Positions 8,366 to 16,241 of a DNA stretch of 64,000 nucleotides are shown here, piece after piece. The notes under the pieces are model-generated. The model searched no databases. It had not been told where the DNA came from and saw only the letters and a program-made list of their open reading frames with translations. Every line of letters starts with the position of its first letter. Within the stretch, counting starts at the first letter, position 1. The DNA comes from Candidatus Bathyarchaeota archaeon (lineage in GTDB: Archaea; Thermoproteota; Bathyarchaeia; Bathyarchaeales; Bathycorpusculaceae). The stretch lies in the NCBI GenBank assembly GCA_026014745.1, contig JAOZHS010000001.1, positions 682,001-746,000 on the forward strand, read 5' to 3'. Made by a program: the position numbers and the translations under genes.

Positions 8366-8709
8366 AACACAGCAATCAAGTAGCACCCAACGGGTTTCAA
8401 AACATTTCTTAATTTTAAAGTTTATAGATAGTTTTCTATTGGTGTCTCTCTCTGTGAGGGGTATCCCTTACATTCTTTGTCAGTAGATCACTTGTTGTTT
8501 TTGTCTTTGTGTGGATGTGGTTGTTTTACGGTTGCCACAAGTTAGTTGTTGGTTTGGGTTGTTTTTTGGGTTTGGTTTGTGTTTTGAGGTCTGATTGGTT
8601 GTTGCATAACAATATTCTACCACACGTCCAACATGGAGGCATGTTGAAGAAGTCGTCGTGTGAGTGTGGGGTTATGTATGGATTGTTTTTTTCTCCACAA
8701 GAAGTAACA
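8366..8709. other. Gene-free spacer after the 16S unit
   Basis: The stretch contains T-rich sequence near 8400-8430 that may end the rRNA transcript, and a G/T-biased block at 8490-8590. The only frame (8509-8754) is low-complexity and unconvincing. No tRNA, 23S or 5S sequence is seen. Confidence 0.5.
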
Positions 8710-9639
8710 TCAAGGCACGACCTTTCTTTTAGAATTTACAGGTATTTTTCTTAAAGTTAGGACTATCACAAGCCCTATAACAAAAATAACAAAAACTAAA
8801 CTTGCTTCAAGTGCGCAATAAGGTGTCTCTAAGGCTTGCACGTTAAAATAGAGTCTTTCTGACGTTCCGGTATGTCCGAATTGGTTTATGGCAGATAGGG
8901 TGATATTATGGTTGCCATTCGATAAGTTGTGTAACGTTAGGTTACTATCTGCTGGGCTGCTTTTTCCATTGTCCAATACATACGCCATCTTGGTGACTAA
9001 TCGGTCAACAGTAAAGTTCAGAGACAAATCTGAGCAAGTCAAGTTAATATTTTGAGGCGTAAGAAGTCTAATTGAAGGCTTAGAAGGAATTATGCTTACG
9101 TTTTCATTGTGGACTATGGAGAAAACCGACGGGTTAGCAGAAACAGTGAAGGTGATTGTGGCCTCCTGGTCCACTGAGAAAGTTCGATCAGTATAGTTGC
9201 TGCTGCCGAAGTAGCCTCCGCCAGCGTGGGCTTTAAAGGTTAATTTGTGTGTTCCATATGGTATATTGTCAATAGTAAAGTTGTATTGCATGAAATGCTT
9301 CCCGTCTGTGAAGTCTTTATCATAAAAGTAGGATTGACCACTAGGATTAGGACACCACTCCTCTGCTTGCATCCAATCCCCCTGATAGACGGTAACTGCG
9401 AGCCCCCGACATAAGTTATTTGTATCCACTAGATGCACTGAAAAGCAAACCACCATTGTGCCATTCGGGGAAATGTCTCTCTTTTGCGGGGAATCGAAAA
9501 AGAAAACTATCGCTATATCATTGGGCGCATCTACAGTTATGGAGGGCTGAAAATTGGGATTAGCCCCCACAGGTTCAGTAAACAGCAAAATAACCCCGAG
9601 AATGGCTACAGCGCCGTAAGGTAACAATTTCCGTTTCAT
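8710..9639 (-). CDS. Secreted, membrane-anchored surface protein with Ig-like domains
   Basis: The 309-residue protein has an N-terminal signal segment (about 6-26, after MKRK), two beta-rich regions (about 35-150 and 185-265) and a C-terminal membrane anchor (about 278-298) followed by KRK. It has many N-glycosylation sequons (NGT, NFT, NYT, NLT, NHN-like). The second region (NITLSAINQFGHTGTSERLYF) looks like an Ig-type fold of the kind found in archaeal cell-surface proteins. No specific family is recognised. It is transcribed towards the 16S gene and divergently from the kinase gene. Confidence 0.7.
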   Translation of the reverse strand: MKRKLLPYGAVAILGVILLFTEPVGANPNFQPSITVDAPNDIAIVFFFDSPQKRDISPNGTMVVCFSVHLVDTNNLCRGLAVTVYQGDWMQAEEWCPNPSGQSYFYDKDFTDGKHFMQYNFTIDNIPYGTHKLTFKAHAGGGYFGSSNYTDRTFSVDQEATITFTVSANPSVFSIVHNENVSIIPSKPSIRLLTPQNINLTCSDLSLNFTVDRLVTKMAYVLDNGKSSPADSNLTLHNLSNGNHNITLSAINQFGHTGTSERLYFNVQALETPYCALEASLVFVIFVIGLVIVLTLRKIPVNSKRKVVP

Positions 9640-9790
9640 ATTACCTATTGAGCTGATAGCGGGCTGTCACCTTATTAGGTTTTGCAGCTAAGCCTCTTGG
9701 CTAAGCGTTATATGTCGGTGATATTTGGTTCAGTGTCTGAAGTGTGAAGTTGCCTATCTACTTATTTTGGGTATGTAGTCTGGATGCATA

Positions 9791-11731
9791 ATGCTCTTAA
9801 CCCATTGGTCACCAAACTGTTTTTGTGAACTATCTTTGAGCCTGCACGAAGACTTGCCCATAGATGCGTCAATGCCTTCCGAAACCGCGTTTCCTGACAA
9901 ATACCGAAACTTGTTTGATAATATGCTTGATGGATTCGTGTTTGGTAAAGTCCTCTATAACTGTAAAGGTGAAGCCGTAGATTTTGTTCTGTTCCAAGTT
10001 AACAAGGCGTTTGAGCGTCTTACAGGCTTAACCAAAAAGCAGGTTCAAAATCGCAGAATAAGTGCGTCAATCCCCAATATCCACGTTATTAACCCTGAGT
10101 TGCTAAAGATTCATGCTCGGGTGGCTTTGAATGGGCGGGGCGAAAAATTTGAGATTTACTTGGAGGCGCTACAAAAATGGCTGTTTATCTCGATTTATAG
10201 CCCTAAAAAAACCTATTTCATAAGCCACTTCGAAAACATAACTGAACGAAAAGCCAACGAAGCTCTGCTCAAGAGTAGTATGGAGCGGTTCATGACGTTG
10301 GCGGATTCACTGCCCGAGGTAGTCTTTGAAACAGACCTTTCTGGCAAACTCACCTATGTTAATCGGATCGCTTTTGAATTAACTGGGTTTACGCATGATG
10401 AATATACCGCGCTTAAGCATTCTTTTGAAATGTTTATAGCGCCAAGAGATCGTGAACGTGCAAAAGCAAACTTTGCAGCCTCAATACAAACGGGGAGTTC
10501 AAGCACCCAAGAGTATTGGATGCTACGGAAAGATGGCTCTGAATTTCCCGCAGTCGTCAAGAGCATTCCTGTTTTTACTGAGGGCCACTTGGTAGGCATA
10601 CGCGGAATAATTATTGATGTCACAGAAACCAAGAAAACTATGGATAAGTTGGCTTTTCAGGCGCAGCTGCTGGAATCTGTTGGGCAAGCAGTTATCGCGG
10701 TGGATAAAGAGACTGTGGTACGTTACTGGAACCGCGGCGCTGCCAAGCTTTACGGTTGGTCTGAATCTGATGCAGTGGGGAAATGCCTCAACGAATTGGT
10801 CACTGAATCTTATCCAGAAGAGCCTTACTTAGTCTACTCTCACCTGAGTGCTGGAGAGACTTGGTCTGGCGAAATTCAAGCTCAACTCCGTGACGGCTCC
10901 GTTGCTCCCCTGATTGTTAATCGCTATCCCGTCATGGTCGAGAACGATGAGTTCATCGGATTCATCAGCATCTACACCGACATCACCGAACAGAAAGCAT
11001 TAGAATACAAACTCGCAGATTATGTGGATGCGTTGGCGGACTCGTCAGAAAAAATCAACGACCTAAACGATAAGCTCCTTGTTGTCGGCAGCTTAACCCG
11101 CCACGACATACGCAACAAACTCTCCGCCTTCAATGGCTTAATGTATCTGATGAAGAAAAGAATCTTGGACAACCCTGACGCTTTAGATAAGCTTGCTGAA
11201 ATGCAGAAAGTGCTAAAGCAGCTGCTAGATATTTTGGAGTTCCAAAAAGTGTATGAACTGGTAGGTTCTGAGCAGTTGACTTTTGTGGGCGTTGGCGCCT
11301 TCTTTAATGAAGCGGTTGAGTTGCTTTCTGATTCAAAGGGGCTGCAGATTGATTTTAAATGTGAAGGCTTAGAAGTGCTGGCAGATTCGTTGCTCCGGCA
11401 GGTAATTTATAATCTCATTGATAACACCCTAAAATATGGAGAAAAAGCCACGGCGATTCATCTTTACTGCCAAAAAGATCACGAGGATTTGTTATTGATT
11501 TATGAAGATAACGGGCAGGGAATAAGCGATGAGGAACGGCAGCATCTATTTGAGAAGGGCTTTGGCAAAGGCACCGGACTTGGGCTTTACATGATTAAGA
11601 GGATTGTGACGACGTATGGGTGGCTTTTGGAAGAAAAGGGTGCCTTTGGCGTCGGCGTCCGTTTTGTCATGAAGATTCCTGCGGGCGGTTATCGTTTTTG
11701 TCCGCAGTGCTCCGCATCATCCACCGCTTAA
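9791..11731 (+). CDS. PAS-domain sensor histidine kinase
   Basis: The 646-residue protein has three PAS domains (about 35-150, 163-275, 288-400), a short coiled linker, a phosphoacceptor helix with His438 in SLTRHDIRNKLSAF, and a HATPase domain with the N box near 540 (YNLIDNTLKYG) and G boxes EDNGQGISD and GKGTGLGLYMIKRI. No transmembrane segment is apparent, so it is a cytoplasmic sensor, with the signal probably read by the PAS domains. It ends in an FCPQC pair. No response regulator is adjacent. The start is uncertain: ATG 9872 (MPSETAFPDKY), just before the first PAS domain, is a reasonable alternative. Confidence 0.9.
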   Translation: MLLTHWSPNCFCELSLSLHEDLPIDASMPSETAFPDKYRNLFDNMLDGFVFGKVLYNCKGEAVDFVLFQVNKAFERLTGLTKKQVQNRRISASIPNIHVINPELLKIHARVALNGRGEKFEIYLEALQKWLFISIYSPKKTYFISHFENITERKANEALLKSSMERFMTLADSLPEVVFETDLSGKLTYVNRIAFELTGFTHDEYTALKHSFEMFIAPRDRERAKANFAASIQTGSSSTQEYWMLRKDGSEFPAVVKSIPVFTEGHLVGIRGIIIDVTETKKTMDKLAFQAQLLESVGQAVIAVDKETVVRYWNRGAAKLYGWSESDAVGKCLNELVTESYPEEPYLVYSHLSAGETWSGEIQAQLRDGSVAPLIVNRYPVMVENDEFIGFISIYTDITEQKALEYKLADYVDALADSSEKINDLNDKLLVVGSLTRHDIRNKLSAFNGLMYLMKKRILDNPDALDKLAEMQKVLKQLLDILEFQKVYELVGSEQLTFVGVGAFFNEAVELLSDSKGLQIDFKCEGLEVLADSLLRQVIYNLIDNTLKYGEKATAIHLYCQKDHEDLLLIYEDNGQGISDEERQHLFEKGFGKGTGLGLYMIKRIVTTYGWLLEEKGAFGVGVRFVMKIPAGGYRFCPQCSASSTA

Positions 11732-11803
11732 GCCCAAAGCGTGGGCATCAAGCGTTGAGACTATAAATAAGCAAGCCATACTCTCCCACAGGAGAGACAC
11801 CGT

Positions 11804-12118
11804 TTGCAGCTTGAAGAGATGAAAAAAGAAATCGAAGCCCTCGTCATCGCCAAAGGCTTCTACAACAAACCCGAAGACATCCCCAAAAAACTCCTCTTCG
11901 CCTTCATCGAACTCGGCGAAGCCAGCGACGCATGGAAAAAGGGTCTTGGAGAAGAAAAAATTGCGGAGGAACTCATCGATGTCATCTTTTACATTCTTGA
12001 TGCCAGCCGTTTGGCTTGCCCGAACATGAATATGGATGAGGTCTTCGCCAAAAAGTTGGCTAAGAATCTTGGGCGCCCCTACCAATATGGCGAGGGACAT
12101 CGCAATCAACAGCCCTAA
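11804..12118 (+). CDS. MazG-like nucleotide pyrophosphohydrolase
   Basis: The 104-residue all-alpha protein carries the MazG metal-binding signature: ELGEASDAW (E-x2-E) around residue 36, then EELIDVIFYILD (E-x2-D) around 55. This family hydrolyses NTPs or dNTPs to NMP and pyrophosphate and is used for pool clean-up. TTG 11804 follows an AGGAGAG ribosome site; ATG 11819 is an alternative. It lies between the kinase and the cysteine-cluster gene on the same strand. Confidence 0.75.
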   Translation: MQLEEMKKEIEALVIAKGFYNKPEDIPKKLLFAFIELGEASDAWKKGLGEEKIAEELIDVIFYILDASRLACPNMNMDEVFAKKLAKNLGRPYQYGEGHRNQQP

Positions 12119-12171
12119 TTGCTGTTTTTTCTGCTAAACTTTTATTTTTCCCTGTCTCTAAATGTTGCACG

Positions 12172-12609
12172 TTGACCACTGTGGATTTCACCTATCCCCC
12201 TGACTTAAATTTCGAATGCAACGGCTGCGGACTCTGCTGCGGCGACACCCCCCAAAAAACCCGACACGTTCTGCTCTTAGAATCTGAAGCCCAAACAATC
12301 GCGGCGGAAACAGGATTACCCATTGCGTCTTTTGCAAAAACCGTCACCGACAAAAAACCCTACGTATACGAGATGGAGAAACCCCTGAATGGTCGATGTT
12401 TCTTTTTGGATGCAGAAAACCGATGCCGCATATACGCTCATAGACCGCTAATTTGTCACTTTTACCCTTTCCAGTTAACTTTCTCAGCGGACCAGAATTG
12501 TTATGTTTTCGCGGTAACCCCAGAGTGCCCCACCGTAGGTAAAGGTCGGCATCTGACAAAGAAGGATTTTGAGGCGCTGTTTGCGTTGGCGTCTGCGCGT
12601 TTGCCCTAA
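12172..12609 (+). CDS. YkgJ-family cysteine cluster protein
   Basis: The 145-residue protein has the YkgJ/UPF0153 pattern: CNGCGLCCGDTP near the N-terminus (residues about 16-27), CFFLDAENRCRIYAHRPLIC in the middle and a further Cys in TPECP. The clustered cysteines are thought to bind zinc or an Fe-S centre; the role of the family is not established. The start is TTG 12172. Its 3' end overlaps the convergent pyrI gene by 4 bp. Confidence 0.8.
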   Translation: MTTVDFTYPPDLNFECNGCGLCCGDTPQKTRHVLLLESEAQTIAAETGLPIASFAKTVTDKKPYVYEMEKPLNGRCFFLDAENRCRIYAHRPLICHFYPFQLTFSADQNCYVFAVTPECPTVGKGRHLTKKDFEALFALASARLP

Positions 12610-13070
12610 ATCTGGGACAGCACGTCGGCTTGTTCGACCGTGACGCCGCAGTAGTGGCACTTTAGCACCATGGGTTCTTGTTGTTTGACGTGGAATTTGG
12701 TGTGTATGGGTTCGTGGCTGTTGCTTATGCAGCAGGGGTTAGCGCATTTTACGATGCCTTCCACTGATGGGGGCAGTTTCACCTCTAGTTTTTCGACGAC
12801 GCAATAGTCGTGGATTATGTTGATGGATGCGTGGGGCGCGACTAAGGCGATGCGGTTGACTTCTTGGGGACTGAGTGCTTTGCCCTCGATTTTGACTATG
12901 TCTTTGACGCCGAATCGGTGGCTGGGGACATTGATAGCGATGGTCATTACCCGCTTTTCTTTGCCTGTTATGCCAAGTATTTTGACGACATCTAGGGCGT
13001 AGCCGCCGCGGATATGGTCGATGACTGTTCCGTCTTTGATTTTTGATACTCGAAGTTCCTTTTCACTCAT
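12606..13070 (-). CDS. pyrI: Aspartate carbamoyltransferase regulatory chain
   Basis: The 154-residue protein matches PyrI in length and layout: an allosteric domain (1-100) that includes the DHIRGGYALDVVKILG block, then a zinc domain with Cys109, Cys114, Cys138 and Cys141, the same spacing as the E. coli protein. PyrI binds CTP/ATP and controls the PyrB catalytic trimer in pyrimidine synthesis. In archaea pyrI is normally next to pyrB; no pyrB is adjacent here, and the only carbamoyltransferase-family gene in the window is at 50.6 kb. It is convergent with the upstream YkgJ gene. Confidence 0.93.
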   Translation of the reverse strand: MSEKELRVSKIKDGTVIDHIRGGYALDVVKILGITGKEKRVMTIAINVPSHRFGVKDIVKIEGKALSPQEVNRIALVAPHASINIIHDYCVVEKLEVKLPPSVEGIVKCANPCCISNSHEPIHTKFHVKQQEPMVLKCHYCGVTVEQADVLSQI

Positions 13071-13128
13071 GCCTGTGCCTCAAGAAGCCTAGTGCTTATG
13101 CTACAGAAAAATATTACTAAAAAAATAG

Positions 13129-13860
13129 TTAAGGATGTGCTCGAGGCGGCGACCTTAAAGTGATGACGGTTGTTCCCGCAAACTTGTCAAAGTATCGCAT
13201 GAACGTGCAGTTCCTTATGCGCCACCCAACCAACAAATCAAACGGAAGAAGCGGGAGGACTTTGCCAAAGTTCCGCACGGCTGCGTGGTCGTAGGACATT
13301 TTTTTGCCGTCTGTGCGCACCACTTTTAGGCCCATGATGCGTTTGCCTATGCTTTGCCCGTTGAAGCCCTCCAGTAGCGTGGAGTAGACCCATTGGAGCC
13401 CGATGGTTATCAAGAGGATGGTACTGGCGCTGTTGTCAAGGAATTCTGAGACGGAGATGGACATGATTTCGGGCAGGACGGTGATGGCTACGGTTATCGC
13501 TAGGATGAAGGTGAAGTCTATGAAGAATGCGGTGATGCGGCTTTTTATGGATGCTACGGGTAGAGTGCTGGCTTTGCCTTGGACGTCTGCGGCTTCTGCC
13601 CAGCCTTCTACGTCGTGGATGACGCGGACGGCGCTTTCGCCTGCTCGACTGAGGCGGTATTTGCCGGTTGGGGTTTGTTCTATGAAGGGGGCGAGGGAGC
13701 GAAGGTGGAAGCTGAGTTTTCCGGTGTCGACTTTGAGTAGGTTGAGTAGGTCGGTGAAGGAGGATTCGGTGTTGTTGCTGAGGTTGAGTAGGATTTCCCT
13801 GCGTAGTGGGTGGGATAGGACGGAGAGGACTTTGGAGACGTTGCCTTGATCTACTGCCAT
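13129..13860 (-). CDS. Membrane-bound regulator: winged-helix (ArsR-like) domain fused to RDD domain
   Basis: The 243-residue protein begins with an ArsR-like winged helix (about 8-80: VLSHPLRREILLNL, TGKLSFHLRSL, KYRLSRAGE). It then has an RDD-type membrane domain (about 103-230) with two transmembrane helices and the family motifs KSRITAFFIDF, GQSIGKRIMGLKVV and YDHAAVRNFGKVLPLLP. RDD proteins are small membrane proteins, some linked to transport. The fusion suggests a membrane-tethered regulator that reads a membrane signal. It runs in the same direction as pyrI, 58 bp upstream of it, and divergently from rio2. Confidence 0.75.
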   Translation of the reverse strand: MAVDQGNVSKVLSVLSHPLRREILLNLSNNTESSFTDLLNLLKVDTGKLSFHLRSLAPFIEQTPTGKYRLSRAGESAVRVIHDVEGWAEAADVQGKASTLPVASIKSRITAFFIDFTFILAITVAITVLPEIMSISVSEFLDNSASTILLITIGLQWVYSTLLEGFNGQSIGKRIMGLKVVRTDGKKMSYDHAAVRNFGKVLPLLPFDLLVGWRIRNCTFMRYFDKFAGTTVITLRSPPRAHP

Positions 13861-14021
13861 GTCTATAACCGTGGTTCACTAATTATGATATCTTTTAGAT
13901 GAATAGATTTTGTATAGCCCATCATAAACACGGTTCTCCCATATAAGTCCAACCCAAAAAACGCAAAAAACCCGTCAAGAACCCAATTCTTAATAGACCA
14001 AATAACCTACTAAAAACCCAC

Positions 14022-14921
14022 ATGTCAAGCGCCGACGCAGCCGTACAAGTATACCGCCAACTCGAAAGCGAAGACTTCCGAATCCTAAACATAATCGAAG
14101 CAGCCATGGCAAAACACGAATACGTCCCCAAAGAACAAATCCAAAAATACGCCAAAGTCCCCATGGACCGCATCGATTATACACTGGGCAAACTCAACAA
14201 ACTCGGCCTAACTATGCGCACCCAAGAAACCTACAACGGCCACACTCTCAACTACGCAGGCTACGACTGCCTAGCCATAAACGCCCTAGTCAAAGCCGAC
14301 ATCATCCGTTCCTTTGGACAAACCCTCGGCGTGGGCAAAGAAGCCGACGTCTACGACGCTCTCAGCCCCACAGGCAGGCGCATAGCCGTCAAATTCCACC
14401 GCCTTGGCAGAATCAGTTTTCGCCAGACCCGCCGCAAACGAGGCTACACTCGCGAACACAGCACTTGGCTGTTTCAATCCCACCTTGCCGCTGAACGTGA
14501 ATACCAAGCCCTCAAACTCGTTTATGATATGGGCGTAGCGGTGCCGGAGCCTATTAGCCAAAACCGTCACGTTATCGCTATGGGCATGATTGAAGGGGGT
14601 CAGCTGGTTCAGTACATAGACATCGGTGACCCAAAGAATGTGTTGCGCGAGATTTTGCGTAACGTCAAAAAAGCCTACCGAAAAGCCAACATAATACATG
14701 GCGACCTCAGTGAATACAATATTATTTTGCAACCGGATGGGCATATTCTAATTATTGATTGGCCGCAGGCCGTTAAAACTGACCATGTAAACGCGGCTGA
14801 GTTGTTAGAGCGTGACCTCAAGAACGTCTTGAATTATTTTAGCCGAAAATTCGGCATAGAATTAACTATCCAGAATGCCTATGCATATGTGACTGGAGAA
14901 GCTAGACGCTTACCCGTTTAG
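14022..14921 (+). CDS. rio2: RIO2 family serine protein kinase/ATPase
   Basis: The 299-residue protein has the RIO2 layout: an N-terminal winged helix (about 10-85), then a minimal kinase domain with P-loop GVGKEADVY (103-111), Lys124, catalytic loop HGDLSEYN (227-234; Asp228, Asn233) and metal-binding Asp246 in IDWPQ. RIO2 acts in late maturation of the small ribosomal subunit. It overlaps the convergent Lsm gene by 4 bp. Flanking genes for RNA binding (Lsm) and tRNA charging (gatDE) fit a translation neighbourhood. Confidence 0.93.
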   Translation: MSSADAAVQVYRQLESEDFRILNIIEAAMAKHEYVPKEQIQKYAKVPMDRIDYTLGKLNKLGLTMRTQETYNGHTLNYAGYDCLAINALVKADIIRSFGQTLGVGKEADVYDALSPTGRRIAVKFHRLGRISFRQTRRKRGYTREHSTWLFQSHLAAEREYQALKLVYDMGVAVPEPISQNRHVIAMGMIEGGQLVQYIDIGDPKNVLREILRNVKKAYRKANIIHGDLSEYNIILQPDGHILIIDWPQAVKTDHVNAAELLERDLKNVLNYFSRKFGIELTIQNAYAYVTGEARRLPV

Positions 14922-15163
14922 TGCTTGTTGGCGTCAAGCACGATATAGAGTATGTTGTTGCCGCGAAGGAGCACGTTGCCATAGTTTGTCATTAGTTGAT
15001 CTTCTTTACATTCTGTGGCGCCTTCAAGGAGAAGGTTCATGTGGCCATCGCATTTTATCATTTTGCCCTTGTACTCATAGCCATTTTTTAGGACAACTTC
15101 GATGTTACCGTGCAACTGTTTAATGAGAACGTTTAGTGGTTTTTTACTTGGTTCCATCATCAT
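14918..15163 (-). CDS. Sm-like (LSm) RNA-binding protein
   Basis: The 81-residue protein shows both Sm motifs: Sm1 (VVLKNGYEYKGKMIKCDGHM then NLLLEG) and Sm2 (NVLLRGNNILYIVLD). Archaeal Sm-like proteins form heptameric rings that bind U-rich RNA. It is convergent with rio2, sharing 4 bp at the stops. Upstream, 210 bp separate it from the next same-strand gene, so it has its own promoter. Confidence 0.92.
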   Translation of the reverse strand: MMMEPSKKPLNVLIKQLHGNIEVVLKNGYEYKGKMIKCDGHMNLLLEGATECKEDQLMTNYGNVLLRGNNILYIVLDANKH

Positions 15164-15374
15164 TGGTGATTCCTGCCGAATCTTGTAATATCCATGAACC
15201 CCCTACCAGATATAAAAGCCTTATGAAAAACCAGTAAGGTTAATTTAACAAAAAAGGTTTTCATCTCTTTAAAAATAGGTTTATTTGAGAAAAATGGGGC
15301 TAAAAATTGCTTTTGTTCAAATCACCTGTCTAAATTGGGTTGTTTCAGGGAAAAGCGTTGAATTTGCGCTTTAC

Positions 15375-15620
15375 TTACAGCTTAGCGATTAGTGATAATG
15401 CGGCTACTACCAGAAACGCTACGCCCGTCCAGAAAAGGTCGCCGCCAGTAAGGAAGTACACGATGATGGCAACTATTGCGGCTGGAATCAAAACCAAGAA
15501 CAGCCTGATGAAAACAATTATGATTATCCCGATAATGACCAGAACTATCAGCGCAATTAAAGAGAGACCTATGTCGCCCAAAACCGACAAAACAATTGGA
15601 AAAAGGACACTATTGTCCAT
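15375..15620 (-). CDS. Small hydrophobic membrane protein
   Basis: The 81-residue protein is almost entirely hydrophobic, with two or three membrane segments and no charged domain. A single Asp-Ile-Gly near 16 and a TGGDLFW loop are the only polar features. No family is recognised. It lies between the Lsm gene and a conserved unknown gene on the same strand. Confidence 0.55.
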   Translation of the reverse strand: MDNSVLFPIVLSVLGDIGLSLIALIVLVIIGIIIIVFIRLFLVLIPAAIVAIIVYFLTGGDLFWTGVAFLVVAALSLIAKL

Positions 15621-15699
15621 AAGAAAACCTTCAAAGAACCAAGACTGCGCGTTGGTAATAAGGTTTTTTGCATTACCTCGCCAACGGAAGCTAAGCGGT

Positions 15700-16170
15700 T
15701 TAGCTCATTTTGCCTCGAATTTTAGAGAGCACATCCTCTTCTACCCACTTCTCGCCCTGAATGGTAAGTTTAAACTCGGGTTTGCTTGGGTCAGGCTTGA
15801 AAACTTGGCCGCGTTTGGTCATTTCGTTGAGGCGCGCAGGCACCATGCTCTTTATGCCGCTGGATTCCAGTAACTTCTGCACTTGCGCTGCCGTGTTTTT
15901 CTTGTCATCCGATGCGTACAAAATCAATCCGACATCCTCGTAATGGGTGAGTTTTTCGCGGGTTACAATCACGGGCCCCTCGGTGGTTGGTTCGACGATG
16001 CCTTTGAGTTGAGCGCCTGAGGGGGTCAAGCGGTTAGAAACGAAATCGCCTAGTTTTTCCACAAAGTCTTCGGGGACACTTTGCAGCATGTCAAGTATTT
16101 CTTGGGGGGTTTGACCTTCGATGACTACTTCGCCAAAGGGGGTTTTGATGCGGGCTTCGATGCGTTTCAT
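15700..16170 (-). CDS. Conserved hypothetical protein, possible winged helix
   Basis: The 156-residue soluble protein has an N-terminal strand-rich part (MKRIEARIKTPFGEVVIEG) followed by a short helical EILDMLQ segment. The C-terminal half (about 75-150) has the pattern of a winged helix: ASDDKKNTAAQVQKLLESSG, then ARLNEMTKRGQVF and a FKLTIQGEKWVEE wing. I recognise no named family. The ATG at 16170 is preferred over the upstream start at 16227 because an AAGAGG ribosome site precedes it. It follows gatE by 72 bp on the same strand and may belong to the gatE transcript. Confidence 0.6.
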   Translation of the reverse strand: MKRIEARIKTPFGEVVIEGQTPQEILDMLQSVPEDFVEKLGDFVSNRLTPSGAQLKGIVEPTTEGPVIVTREKLTHYEDVGLILYASDDKKNTAAQVQKLLESSGIKSMVPARLNEMTKRGQVFKPDPSKPEFKLTIQGEKWVEEDVLSKIRGKMS

Positions 16171-16241
16171 AGTGGTTGCCTCTTTATGGGTATAGCTGGC
16201 GCTGATAGCTTTTAGGATTTGCGGCAAAAAATAAAGGTAGG

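Noticed and set aside
8509-8754. Plus-strand frame of 81 codons after the 16S gene
   Set aside because: Low-complexity G/T-rich sequence, with its 3' end antisense to the surface-protein gene; no sign of coding.
13436-13879. Minus-strand frame rich in Arg, His, Pro and Ser
   Set aside because: It is a shadow of the HTH-RDD gene in another frame, with composition typical of a shifted frame.
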